Origin: Glutinoglossum americanum
Lineage: Eukaryota > Ascomycota > Geoglossomycetes > Geoglossales > Geoglossaceae
Length of the DNA stretch: 64,000 bases
Reading direction: 5' to 3'
Assembly (NCBI GenBank): GCA_020080175.1
Contig: JAGHQL010000069.1
Coordinates: forward strand, 57,554-121,553
Part shown: one piece after another, positions 36,416 to 47,589 of the stretch
Numbering within the stretch: the stretch's first letter is position 1
How the letters are laid out: every line of letters begins with the position of its first letter
Translations under genes and position numbers: made by a program
Notes under the pieces: model-generated
Database searches by the model: none
What the model was told of the DNA's origin: nothing
The model's input: only the letters and a program-made list of their open reading frames with translations

Positions 36416-36861
36416 TCAGGCGGTCTGCGGGAGCGTCCCATAGCTACGACCTCCCGTCTGGACTCTATCGCTGTAGACACCCGGAGCACGTGTGGTCGTA
36501 ATACGACCGTGAGTGGCCTCCTCTCGACGATCGTAATAGATATATTCGATGTAGAAAGCGTGGATGTGGCCGGGAAGATATCTAGGAGCAGCGCCAAACA
36601 TCTGAGCCGGGCCATGGAGCTGAGGGGCGAAAATTGGAATTGATATATGGAGAGAGTATGGGCTTACCCAAGAATTGTGAGGCAGATATTGATCAGAAGG
36701 TCGGCGCCACAACCTGCAACGGTCCACACTCCAATGGGCGGAACTTTGGGGGAAGAGTGTGCGTGTCAGAGTTCGCTTGAACGACTGGGAATTAGGTAGG
36801 ATTGATTTATCTTACAGAGGATAGTTATTAAGATCAAGAAGATTGCAGAGATGGTACCCAT
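36416..36861 (-). CDS. Pmp3/RCI2-type plasma membrane proteolipid with long hydrophilic tail
   Basis: Minus-strand exons 36816-36861, 36668-36743, 36416-36581; 95 residues. The product begins MGTISAIFLILITILFPPIG, then VWTVAGCGADLLINICLTIL and GYLPGHIHAFYIEYIYYDRR: two transmembrane helices with the Pmp3 signature CGADLLINICLT and PGHIHAFY. Yeast Pmp3 stops soon after the second helix; here about 45 more residues (EEATHGRITTTRAPGVYSDR and on) follow, as in several filamentous fungi. Pmp3 proteins control membrane potential and salt tolerance. All three exons join in phase. Confident. Confidence 0.92.
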
Positions 36862-37371
36862 CACCGCTGTAGTGTGGGATGTATGCTTAAGTCTTCTGAG
36901 GATCAATGCTAGAAATTGTAGGTAGCCAGCTGGATGGGGACGATGTTAGTGTTCGCGTTGATATTCTCATCGTTTGCCAACGTGTTCCAAAACCCCACAT
37001 TCACTCGCTTGTTTTACAAACCCATCTTACGTCATGGCGTGGGCGGTCAGTAAAAGCCTGCATCGTCCCTCTTGTAGGTGCCCGCGCGTGTTCTGAACCT
37101 ACAATCTACATGCGAAGCAATTGGGAACGCATCGGGGATGGTCATTTGCTTTGGGGATGACTGTAGAGTAGATACCCGGCAAACCAAGCACCTTGCAAAG
37201 ACAAAGTTAAAATCAGCGCATTAAACAGACCGCGTGAGCGCAGCCCCCCGTCCCACGGACCCGGGAAGACTATCGCTTCCCATTCGTAGTTTTGAATGCT
37301 AGATCTCATTGACTCATAGCTCAAGCAACAATTATAGGAAATCAACGAGAACGGAGCCTAGTAGATTACGT
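36862..37371. other. Intergenic, about 510 bases
   Basis: Promoter of the Pmp3 gene and 3' side of the SDR gene. An 84-codon plus ORF at 36906-37160 is not convincing. Confidence 0.4.
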
Positions 37372-38500
37372 TTACCTTCTATAAGCCTTCACCTCTCGTC
37401 TCCTGCTTGCAGTCAGCCTCCGGACGCGATATAAACAAAGCATTTGGTGCTCCCACTCACCACCAGTCCCTAAAGTTCTGAGTCCCCACGTTGATCTCCA
37501 ATTCTTTCAGCGCTTTTGTAGAGAGATGGCAATCATAGGGCCTCTGAACGCTGGCATTGGGGTCATTGCCCTCTTTGTTTGCCATCATTCCGTCCAGTGG
37601 GAGTCCCATGATCTCTGCAAACAACTGACAAATCCCGTACTTGGTGAACTTGTCTTCGGAGGAGAACTGTAATATTTTAGGTAGGTTTTTCTTGTCTGCG
37701 GTGTCCAGGTACTTGGTAGCAATGTCCTTGGTGACCCGGCCTACGTCCTCCGTGTTAGTTGGATACCGTAACGCCCAGTCATCCATGCTAATAGTAGCAT
37801 CCTTCTCTTGCGCTTTCCACACCGAGTCGAGAAGGACATTAACTGCGCTCTCCTTTGACTCATTGGCTTCTCCATACAAAACCGGCACCCTTAAAACGAC
37901 TCCAAGCCCAGATGAAATTGTCTCGGCGATCACAGCTCTCTCGCCATCAAGCTTGCTTTCCCCGTAGAGGTTAGTGGGGCTAGGGGATGCATCGGTCTCG
38001 TAAGGTGCATCACCAGGCCTTCCGGGGAATACATAATCCGTGGAGATGTAGATAAGGAGTATGGAGCGGGAATTTGCGGCATGTGCTAGGTTTTGCGAAG
38101 CCTGGATATTGAGAGCCTTGGTACCGACGGGATCAATATCGCATTTGTCGGGGAAGCGATTAGCCGCACCTAAGATTGGCTACATTAATTCATCGTTGTA
38201 ATGCGGTCACAAGAATACGGGAATACGCACAATGTACTACCACCTGTGGCCTGATAGAGACTCAGCAACGGTACGGGGGTCGTGGAACATTGAGTATGAC
38301 GCGATCGACACTTACTTTACAGCATCCAGCGTCTTCTCAACGTCATCCTTGTTGCAAAGGTCCACCTTCAGAATAGAGGGTGGGTTAGCCCTTGTGAAGC
38401 CGGTCCCCACGGCCTCCCAACCAGCAGCTCGGTCAAAGGCTTTGACGACCTGTCGACCTAGAAGGCCAGTTGCACCGGTCACAAGAGCGCGCCTCGTCAT
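37372..38500 (-). CDS. NAD(P)-binding SDR/RmlD-like protein, similar to MAT2 beta subunit
   Basis: Minus-strand exons 38316-38500, 38231-38250, 37461-38169, 37372-37402; 314 residues. The N-terminus [19 protein letters not shown] carries the Gly-rich dinucleotide motif. The 20-nt second exon rebuilds [20 protein letters not shown]. Catalytic-type residues are in [14 protein letters not shown] and [13 protein letters not shown] (the YxxxK pattern). The end [14 protein letters not shown] needs the last 31-nt exon; without it the frame stops at FRDWW. The fold is that of dTDP-4-dehydrorhamnose reductases; the best functional analogue in eukaryotes is the regulatory MAT2B subunit of methionine adenosyltransferase. 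No rhamnose genes are nearby. Confident about fold, moderate about role. Confidence 0.87.
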
Positions 38501-40003
38501 AATGGCTACAAGTAAGGCTCAAGTTATCTCCGACGGGCCGGGATGGTGGATTTTTAGCATTATGAAAGCGTAGGCCGTGATCGGAACGTCTACAGAAGCG
38601 ATCTTCACCCATCAATACACCTATCTATCTACGGGTTTTAGACACCGGATCAAGTACAACATCTAATTCAGTATCAACGTGTTGAACGAGGCTTTAGGTA
38701 TGAATCTCTTCTTCGTGGCCATTCATATAGAATGGGACAACGCGATGAAAAGAACAAGCCTCAAAAGAGAGCAAAAGAGTCCAAAAATTCCAAACCGATC
38801 CGGAGACCAGTTTGAGCGGTCAGTATTCTAGTTTTCAACTAGCAAAAACGCGATCTCGGACGAATCCTCACTGATACGCGTACTGCCCTTGCACCGAGAT
38901 GAAGGAAGAAAAGAGAAAAAAAAAAATGTAAAGGACGGGAGATCCGAAGGGTTTATATAGGCGTGGTGAGTCAGTGCCAAGACTCAACCGCGCCAAGAAA
39001 TTGGCATTGAGCCGGGTAACCAGCAAAGCGGGCGAATACGATTGGTGGAGCACGGATCGGGCTAGACTGTGGGACCAAGTGAGGATGGGGCGAATTGCCA
39101 TAAATTCACTCAGAGTTAATTTCCAGCTAATTGCCCAATTGCCAGCTAATTGCCCAATTTCTTCTAATTTACCCCGTTAATCTCCTGTTTGTTGCCGATT
39201 GCTCGCTCCGATTGGATCAGTATTTTACCCTCATCAACTGAGGTCGTCTAGCAGCGCGCAAGGCTGATTGATGCCGCTTTACGCCGGTCCTTATGTGCGA
39301 TGTGCCATTTGGAAACTTCCCCGGGTGTTTGTGCCTGGAACGAGTAAATCCGCTGTTGACAACCCATCCTGCTCTATCCTACTCGCGTGCATGGATTTCC
39401 AAGTTTAAAGTTATTCATGCTGTGCCATAGCCATGTCTCTCTTGCCCCGTAATCTTCCTCTCCTGCCATGTAACGACGGGTTGGAAACGGGCAGGACTAT
39501 TAGAAACCTGCATCGACTGATTTGAAACCCCAGTCAAGACCCCGGCAAGGTTCAAGGTCGTACCAACTTTAGATCGTCGCATCCCCTCGCATTCTCGCAT
39601 CGTTGACTGCACTTTACCTCGTACCGGAACACAAGACCTTTCTTTGGCTGCCTCGACTGCAGTTACCCTGAAAATACCTGAAAATACTTGACTCAATTTC
39701 ACCCTGCAGAAACCGTCTGCCCCAATCAGCTTTCCTCTTTCTGATATCGTCTCCTTCCTCTGACCCGGTCTTCTCGCCACTCTGAACTCATTCGATCTTT
39801 TGCCTCCGCAACGCACTTCTTCACCCTAAGGTGTGAGCAGAAAGAACGAGCTCTTCCATGGACCTTACGGCAGACTCAGACAGCCACCGTCGAAGTAGTC
39901 ACCACAAACACAATCCCACAACACCATTACCCAGATTGCTTCATCCAGCTTGCAACGCATATAGCTACTCTACTCTTTCGATACAGCCCTGCCAAGATTT
40001 ATC
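38501..40003. other. Intergenic with a short direct repeat and an upstream ORF
   Basis: About 1.5 kb between the SDR gene (minus) and the RA-PH gene (plus). It contains an 18-bp tandem duplication at 39124-39160 and, near the right end, a 66-codon uORF starting at 39858. A 133-codon minus ORF at 39415-39816 runs antisense through the leader and is not believed. Confidence 0.4.
39124..39160. repeat. Tandem 18-19 bp direct repeat
   Basis: The unit CCAGCTAATTGCCCAATT occurs twice in direct succession, one base apart. The sequence just before (AGTTAATTT) and after (TCTTCTAATTTACC) is similar in flavour. Function unknown. Confidence 0.75.
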
Positions 40004-40058
40004 ATGTCGTCAGACACAGATACTCCACTACCCAAATTCTCAAGATACCGGTCGGTGA
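39858..40058 (+). promoter_or_regulatory. 66-codon uORF overlapping the start of the RA-PH gene
   Basis: The ATG at 39858 sits in a good context (CTTCCATGGA) upstream of, and out of frame with, the main ATG at 40004; the uORF runs past that ATG to 40058. If the transcript includes it, scanning ribosomes would bypass the main start, so it may reduce expression. Transcript start is unknown. Confidence 0.45.
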
Positions 40059-42600
40059 GAAAGACTACTGGCTCTGTTTCCAGCCCCGACACGCCGCAAC
40101 AATCGCTTCCTCACCATCCTATTCCTCAGGCTACGCCCGCTCTGCCAAAGAGTGAATCGATCTCGAGAAGCATGTCGCGGTACAGACGAGTGAGACCTGT
40201 TATCACGCCTGCTCATAAACTTCCTCCAGCCCCTCCCATACCTCCACCAATATCAACACCGCCTGAAGACCCCTTCAAGACGCCCCCAAGGTCGCGAGCA
40301 CGAACTCGAACACCATCAGACACAGGGGGGGATGCATCTCCGTTGGCTATTCCGCACAATGCGAAAAGAAATAGAGAGCGGCAGGGACGAAGCAACGCAG
40401 AGGTGACAACTGCAAGCTCGAGTGAAGGAGAAAATGGAGTACGCACCCGGAGGGAAATGGAGCAGACACAACAGTCGCAGGAACGATCTGGAAGCAATAA
40501 GCAGACCCGGCCAGGTGAGCCAAAAAGCCTAGAACTACAGGGACACGTGAAAGAACCGCATTCGTTGGAGGAATCGGTGTTACCAGCTCGGCAGAGTTCA
40601 AGGGCTTGTGACTCCCGGTCTACGTCACGAAGGGAACACAAAATCCCTCCGCCGTCTTCAGGTTCAGGAAGCAGCAGGGACGGACCTACAACAATACAAG
40701 CGGGCGGAAAAGGAATTGCCAGAGGCATGGATGCACCGGTATCGGCAGTGAATGCCGGAGAGCGGGTGAGATGCTGAGGCCCTTGCTCTACCCCCCAATC
40801 TGCTCTATGCTAACGAAACATGTGAAGAGAGTCTTAGTAAGGCACAACCAATCTTCGATCAACCTTCCAGTGACTCCTGCTACGACGCCGATGGATCTTG
40901 TTCGCGCTGCTGCGGATCGTTTGTCTCAGAAGGTAGATCCAGGGGCTAGTATTCTACTAGAGTCTTTTAACCAGCTCGGCCTAGAGCGGCCCATTCGGAA
41001 ATATGAACACATTAGAGACGTCATGAATTCATGGGATCGCGATACACAAATGGGATTGATATTAGTGCCTTCCCCAGGTAATGGCAAAGATGAGGATTTA
41101 GAATCATCATATGTCCCGAAAGACCAACCGGGGGACACCTCTGCATACCTTTATTATTCGCAAAAGCCTGGCAAGTGGAGCAAGCGGTGGATCACCCTAC
41201 GGTCAGATGGGCAAATGCTCCTATCAAAGAAAAGCGGGGCCAAAGACAAGGATTCTTCCAATATATGCCACCTATCAGACTTCGATATTTATTCGCCCAC
41301 ACCAAAGCAGCAATCACAAGTCCTAAAACCGCCTAAGAAAATATGCTTCGCTGTGAAGAGTCAGCAGAAGTCAAGCATGTTCCTCAACGCCGCCGACTTC
41401 GTCCATTACTTCACAACCGACGACGCCAAACTGGCTGCTCAATGGCACAAGGCAGTTCAAGGATGGCGGAGCTGGTATCTCGTGAACAAGGTGGGTGTAT
41501 GCGATATTGGTGAGAAGTCTAGCGAGGTAGAGGGCCGTGGGCAACCGTGGAGCTCAAGCCAGAGCATCGGTAGTGCGCAATATCAGCCCGGTAGCTTCAA
41601 ACCCCTTTTGGCCCCAAAGCGTTATGAAAAGATAGACACAATAGAGGATCCTTCGTCGCCAGAAACAGATTCATCCGCTAGAGCTATTCATGCCCGGCAG
41701 ATGTCGTTGCGGGAGAAAATGCCACCGCCCCTTTCCTTCCCCAAGAAGCTCTCCAAAGACCGGTCTGGTTCTATAGCGACTGACCGGTCTCACCAGGACC
41801 GGAGCGACAAATTAGTTCAAGGGGCCAGTCCGCGAGAGATTGAGGATGCTACATTCGCGCCTACTGGTCTCCTAGGAAGGACATACTCGCAACGCCAAAA
41901 AGCACAGCGGGAGAAAGAAATAGCTGAAAAACAGGCAGGCCCTTTGCGCCCGTTTACGGCTGGGCCTAACCTACTCAATGGCCGTACCGGCAGTCGAGGG
42001 GGCGATAGCTCCGATGATAACAGCCGGACGATGCGCTCGCGCCGCGACTCCCACGAAATGGGCTTGGAGAAAAGCGCGCCTGCGTCAAGAGCAAAGCCTA
42101 AACCACTTTTAAACTTTGACGATCCAGAATTTCGTGAACCACCGCAGCATCAACGCAAAGGCAGGGGCATCTTACCAGAGCAATTGCCAGCTGGGGGACT
42201 CGTTGACATGGCTACTAGCCCTGAGGTGGCGATCCCAATACCCCCGTCTACGACATGGCGGAGGAAAGATGTAGGACGAACCAACACACTTAAAGGGGCC
42301 AACCGTCCTCAGTTCAGCGGCGGTCCACCAGCACAGCAGAGTCCGTTCACTGATGCTGCTGAACCCAGCGATGAAGAAGGATTTACAGGTTTGTTGGCTC
42401 GTGCTGGACCGACTCAAGGCGGGTCTCGGAGAGGTAGAGGTGTCATGAACGGAGCACACGCAAAGGGGCCAATGCTCGATGTGAGCGAAAAGAGCAGATT
42501 TGCGCCGGGGAGCCTTCTGGCTCATGTGGAGAGTGCTGTTCCTAAAGATGGACCAGCCATTGATCGTGAGAGGTGGGTGGAAATTGATGATTCTACATGA
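40004..42600 (+). CDS. RA-PH domain protein (Ras-association plus pleckstrin homology)
   Basis: Exons 40004-40765 and 40828-42600, 844 residues. Residues 1-250 are Pro/Ser/Arg-rich and disordered, with a repeated SRYR(S/R)VR motif at 16 and 60. The splice joins AVNAGER to RVLVRHNQSSINLPVTPATT, the beginning of a ubiquitin-like Ras-association fold (MDLVRAAADRL, LGLERPIRKYEHIRDVMNSW). A PH domain follows: AYLYYSQKPGKWSKRWITLR, HLSDFDIYSPTPKQ, ICFAVKSQQKSSMFL, and the C-terminal helix DAKLAAQWHKAVQGWRSWYL with its conserved Trp. The rest is disordered. RA-PH tandems as in MRL and Grb7 proteins link Ras-type GTPases to membranes; fungal members are thought to act at growth sites. The binding partner is inferred, not shown. 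Confidence 0.85.
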
Positions 42601-43136
42601 GAAAAAGTCTAGTTCCTGTGGCATTAATTCCCTGTTGTCTTGCGAATACCCCCCGTTTATCTGGATGTTCTGTTCAGGGTCTCTCATCCAGTGACACATT
42701 GGGTGTTATTTAGCTATACCCATTTCAACATGTCTCAAACCACATATACACTCATGGTGGGAGGAGCCTTCCAAAATATAGACTAGACAGTTGTGTTAGG
42801 AAAATTCCATGAATTCATTGGTAATAAAATCAATATTACCACCAATATCTAGATGACCTGCTGTAAGTGATCTCGAGAGATATTTATCCCACATCAGAGG
42901 ACGGCATGAGAGAAAGAGAATGGTCACGTCTGCCACAATAGAACTAAAAGGAACGCATTGGTTCCACCTACTACTTGTAAAAGAAATGGGCTATCATTTC
43001 CCTCGTAAATAAATGCTCATGTGCATCAAAAAAGAACAAAAAGACGGAAGAATGCCTGCTCTTCCTCCTGCAACTCTGCAAATTAGATGAAAACTAGTTT
43101 CACCTTCATCGCCGCCCCCATAAGCTTGAATCCGAA
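42601..43136. other. Convergent intergenic region
   Basis: About 540 bases, AT-rich in places, with the two 3' ends. No element recognised. Confidence 0.45.
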
Positions 43137-44790
43137 TTAAGGCCACAAATTCTCCCGGCTCTTCCACTGGCCCGTCTTGTTTTGATCTCCAGGACTGTCC
43201 ACCGGTACCGCCAGGAAACCCCCGAACCCATTCCCGACGACCATGCTCCTCCTTGCATCTCCACTCCAAAGTGGGTTTAACGACGGTGCACGCGGCGGGC
43301 TCAGACCCAAATCTGTAACAGGGCCCAAAGACGAAAATTTCCATTCCAGTTGGTCAAGCTCTTTGGTAAATATGTCTAATGGTTGCTTCCACTCACCAGC
43401 CCGCATCTGTGGAGCTCGCGCAACAAGCGATTCGGGAAAGCTGTCGTCTCGAACGTACAAGGTGCAGAGGGCTGGTAAAGAACCGGACCAGAGAGATTCT
43501 GTGAGATAGGTATAGTAAGAGTGATGTGGTTTGGCAATACCATGGAAACCATGGGCCGAGGTAATCTCATAATGGAAGATTTCCAAGCTTCGGCTCGCGA
43601 GATGTGGAATGGCCTCCGCAGGGAAAGGGCGAGATACAATCTCAGTAATAGAGAGACACGTGAGGTAGGGCGCCGAGGCAAGTATTTCGTGAAGTCTGGA
43701 TGGAAGAATACCACAGTCGGACATGTTGAGAGATGTAAGATTCTCACTAACTTCTGGCCGGGATAAGTAAGCCGTGAGCCCTATAGCAGTAATACCGGGG
43801 ACCTTATGTAAGTCTAGCTTTTGAAGTGGCGGGAATTTCGCTGGCCCCGATGTGACTTGGAAAATGGTGTCATCTAGCCAGGGCAGTTCATTGATCTTGA
43901 CTTCTCGTACTACGGGCAGGGAGCTCAATACTCGCAACAGCTCAGTGATCTCGACGTTAAGCTGGGAGAGCTCGACGATCTCTAGGCCTTGCCAGCACCG
44001 TGTTTGAGCAAGACTTAAGAGGCTTTGTTCCGAGCCCGAAACATACTTCATCTTGCGAATGTCCGGACACCGTGCTTGTAACTCCTGCTTTAGCATATGG
44101 CATGAGGAGTCGTCGGCGAAGAAGCCTTCAGGCAGGTCGACGTATCGTAGATTCGGTAATACTGACACAGTCTTTGCGAGGTCGGTTTTGCAGGTCTCCC
44201 GGGTCATATAGGGCATCTTCAAGAGGAGTACCAGAACCCCTAAACTGTCGCTTTGGCGAACCGTACGTGAGAAGAGCTGTAGTCTCTGCTGAGGCGCATC
44301 TTTGGGATCCGCATTGCGCTCAAAAAATGATCGCCGCTTCCGCTTTTCAGCAAGCTCAATCTCCTTAATACAATAATGGACTGCGTCGATTCTAACACTT
44401 CGATAACTATAAGAATTCCCCCGGTTAGCTTCAGCTACAAACCCTCCCTCAGGCGGTAAGTAGATACAGTGCGATATGAACATACAGTCGTTTTGTTGCA
44501 GACTCATTCCATCTTGAGCAGACGAGTGAGGCCTGAGCCAAGTCGCGCAGATCGCAAAGCATACAGCCGTCTCCAACTGTGGAGTCCCCCGAAGACAGAT
44601 ATGATTCATCCTGGGTGTGAGGGCACACGTAAGAGAATATCTTATCTAGGACAGGTAATGGCAGCTTTGAACCAATATCAGTTGCACCATGGCTCTGGCG
44701 GCGATTCGCTGAACTTGACCCATAATCGTAATTGTGATCTTCAGGATTCTTGATCCTTGACCTAGATCGAATCCGTTTCAAAAAGCCCAT
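43137..44790 (-). CDS. F-box/leucine-rich-repeat type protein
   Basis: Minus-strand exons 44468-44790 and 43137-44406, 530 residues. The basic start MGFLKRIRSRSRIKN leads to an F-box-like segment KLPLPVLDKIFSYVCPHTQ and DLAQASLVCSRWNESATKRL. The junction gives LYVHIALYRSVRIDAVHYC, a strand typical of the region after a fungal F-box. Leucine-rich repeats follow, e.g. LEIVELSQLNVEITELLRVL, LQKLDLHKVPGITAIGLTAY, NLTSLNMSDCGILPSRLHEI and YLTCLSITEIVSRPF. Such proteins are substrate adaptors of SCF ligases; no target can be read from sequence. The first ATG in frame was used; upstream frame is open but has only GTG. Confidence 0.8.
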
Positions 44791-45420
44791 GATCCTACGA
44801 AAAGCCACTGTGGCGGCGTGAAGGAGGAAGTTGAGGTGGTGAAGGTCGCCGTGTGGTGTCACTACCGAGTCTCTAGTATGCAGTTGCGGGCACGAGCATG
44901 GTGTGCAAGATGGTGACTTTCAACAGCATAGTTTGGGAGCGTTATTGCTGAGAACCCACAACACATTCACTCACTATCCATGACGGCCGCAACACGTTCT
45001 ATTGGTTCGAATGAAGTCAAGTGGGGTACAGTTGAGGTACTTACTCTATAAGGCATTTATGAAGCGACTGTGCCCCATCTGCACTGATGCAGGCGAGCCG
45101 CCCATGGCCCCAGCACGTTTGATGAGCCTTGCATTAGAGGCTGAACCCCTGCCAAATCCCTCATCTCGCCCTTAATTTCTTCTTGCGCTCCAACTGACGA
45201 GTTGCAAGGTACCAGCCAACTTGCAAGATCTCATTTTCGCAAATCCGTCCAGTCAAACTATTCATTTGAAATACATGTTCTAAAGAGCTAGATGTTGAAT
45301 ATGATAACCCTAATGCGCAAGGACTTTGCATGTTGAAATTTCCTTTGCCCCATATCGTATGTGCCGTTGTGTTAGCACAAACTATACCATTACCTAAAGC
45401 AGGAATCCGGAAATCCCGGC
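44791..45420. other. Intergenic, about 630 bases
   Basis: Promoter of the F-box/LRR gene and 3' side of the dehydrogenase gene. Nothing else supported. Confidence 0.4.
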
Positions 45421-47311
45421 CTATATGTACTTATATGGGTTCATTATACCGTTCTGATTATAGACATTAGCAACAGTGGAAAGGCCATCTGGAATTGCTC
45501 TCCTTACTGGGTCATATAGGTTCTTGATGTCTTTCATCATATTCAGCATTTTGTGACTCCGACTATACCCGATGAAGGGTTTCTTTGCAATTCCTAGACC
45601 GTGTTCTGCACTAATGCTGCCATTCCGCTTCTGAACCCATTCATATACAAAGGGCTCCAGCTGCTTTTCAACCTCTTTATCGAAGCCGCGAGTTGAGACG
45701 TTCAGATGCAGATTTGAATCCCCCATGTGACCATACCCCACCACTCCCACAACTGGAAAGTTCTCATCATCGCCTATAAGACCAACAGAGGAAAGCCGGG
45801 CCCTGGTGTCGTCGACCAACTGGTAAAGCTCAGGAAGCGGTATGGATACATCATATTTGTAGACGCCCCCCCAATGGCCGAGACATTCTGGGATGCCTTC
45901 GCGCCAGGACCAGAGTGACCGAACCTGAGTTTCATCCTGGGCAAGCACTCCGTCCGAAATGAGATGTTCGTTCAACACGAACTCAAGGTACCCTCCCAGT
46001 TTCTAGAGAGAATCGTTAGTAATGTTATGGAAGCTACGACTCACTTTCCAATTGCTTTACCTCGTCATCATGTTCCTTGTTAGAACCACTGGTCTCAATC
46101 AGGCAGTAGAACGGGTATTTCCCCTTGAGTGGCGGCCTATTATTTGTGACTTTTTCGACAAGGTCCTGGCTACCGCCATCCATCAACTCGAACGCCGAAA
46201 GAACTTCAGATAAATGTCTTTTGGCTTCTCTAAAAGCCAGTCGGGCTTTCTCAAAGTTTTCCAAGCCAAAGTAAGCCACGTTGACGGCCTTTGGTCGCTG
46301 CGGGCATAGTATCGAAACCCCAGTAATTATACCGATTGTGCCTTCGGCTCCAATAAAAAGTTGTTTCAGGTCGTATCCAGTATTGTTTTTCCGTAATGTC
46401 GAGAGTTCGTCAACAACTGTTCCATTGGGTAGAACAGCTTCAATCCCAAGAACGTTTCCGTGAAGGCTACCATAACGAAGCAGCCGAAGTCCGCCTGCAT
46501 TAGTTGCCAAATTTCCGCCAATATGACAGGAACCTTTTGCTCCGAGATCTAGAGGGAACGTATAGCTCCTTTCTGCCAAATGCCGGTCCACAACTTCCAA
46601 AATACATCCGGCATCAGCAACTAGTACCCCTGACACTTCATCGAAAGAACGGATGTTATTCAGCCTAGCTGTGCTCACGACAATCTCGTCAAAAACGGGA
46701 ATCGAGCCCCCTACAAGCCCAGTGTTGCCGCCCTGCGGGACCACAGCCAACATGTTGTCGCTACAATATTTCATGATTCTGCTAACCTCCCCCGTCGACC
46801 TCGGCCTAAGAACGAGCTTTGTATGGCCACGGTATTTCCGCATCCAGTCGCAATTAAAAGCTTCCAGGTCGGCAGTCGCGTCCTTGGACACTCCATCAAT
46901 AACCGCCGACTCTGACCCAAGTAACCATTTAAAATACTGAACGTGACTGTTGTTGAGCTTCCATACACTCATAAAGGTAATTAGTAAGATCCAAGCGGGT
47001 ATATGTTTGGTTAGGACCTACCTCCGCGAACCTAGAGTCTCGGCGCAAATTTGGATATCTTCAATACCTGTAAGCAGAAAATTACATGCCCATGAGGGTA
47101 AGGTCTCCACTCACGATTCAGATGTAAATTTTACCTGCTTTGCCCGATTTGGGGAGTTCAGGTTTCCGCTCACGTTTGACAAACGTGGCTCTGTAGCTGA
47201 TGAGGTCGATCTCACTTGGTTTAGCTGAATTTGCTCTCTAGAAACGCTAAGTCCTAACCATGGGTATCTAGCCCTACACAAAGCCCGTATGGGCTTTGGT
47301 GAAGCTGCCAT
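45421..47311 (-). CDS. D-2-hydroxyglutarate dehydrogenase, mitochondrial FAD enzyme
   Basis: Minus-strand exons 47115-47311, 47022-47058, 46061-46957, 45421-46002; 570 residues. The first exon gives an Arg-rich, Asp/Glu-poor leader ([20 protein letters not shown]), a likely mitochondrial presequence. The 37-nt second exon encodes [12 protein letters not shown], the usual link to [11 protein letters not shown] and [17 protein letters not shown]. The FAD-binding core shows [16 protein letters not shown] and [20 protein letters not shown]. The metal/substrate end shows [20 protein letters not shown] and [12 protein letters not shown]. It oxidises D-2-hydroxyglutarate to 2-oxoglutarate (yeast Dld2/Dld3 homologue, also acting on D-lactate). 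An in-frame ATG at 47356 would add 15 residues before the presequence. Gene is divergent from the proteasome gene. Confident. Confidence 0.93.
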
Positions 47312-47589
47312 CCTATCTGAAGTATAATCAATGGTGATTATGTAGAATGAAACCATCAAATTCTAGGGCGGGGTAGAGAGGCCTCTTGAATACATACCCC
47401 TGTCGCTCTCGCTTATGCGAGAGCTCCAACTTCCAGCGAGCCCACGTCGTCCTGGCCCCAGGCTTCCCCAAGCACAGAACTTCTTCAGCACCAAGCATAT
47501 CTCCCTTAACTGTTGCAGAGTTCTATTTCTACGTTTCTACTCTATAATTTCTATTTGGCCATCTGTAGAAATATATCCTCGAAGCCAAA
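47312..47589. promoter_or_regulatory. Bidirectional promoter between D2HGDH and proteasome alpha-4
   Basis: 278 bases between two divergent ATGs. A CGAGAG-rich patch near 47405 and a CT-rich leader near 47510 are visible. No yeast-type Rpn4 site was clearly seen. Inference from position. Confidence 0.4.

Noticed and set aside
39415-39816. 133-codon minus-strand ORF
   Set aside because: Antisense to the leader of the RA-PH gene, no family resemblance, Arg/Gly-rich from a CT-rich leader.
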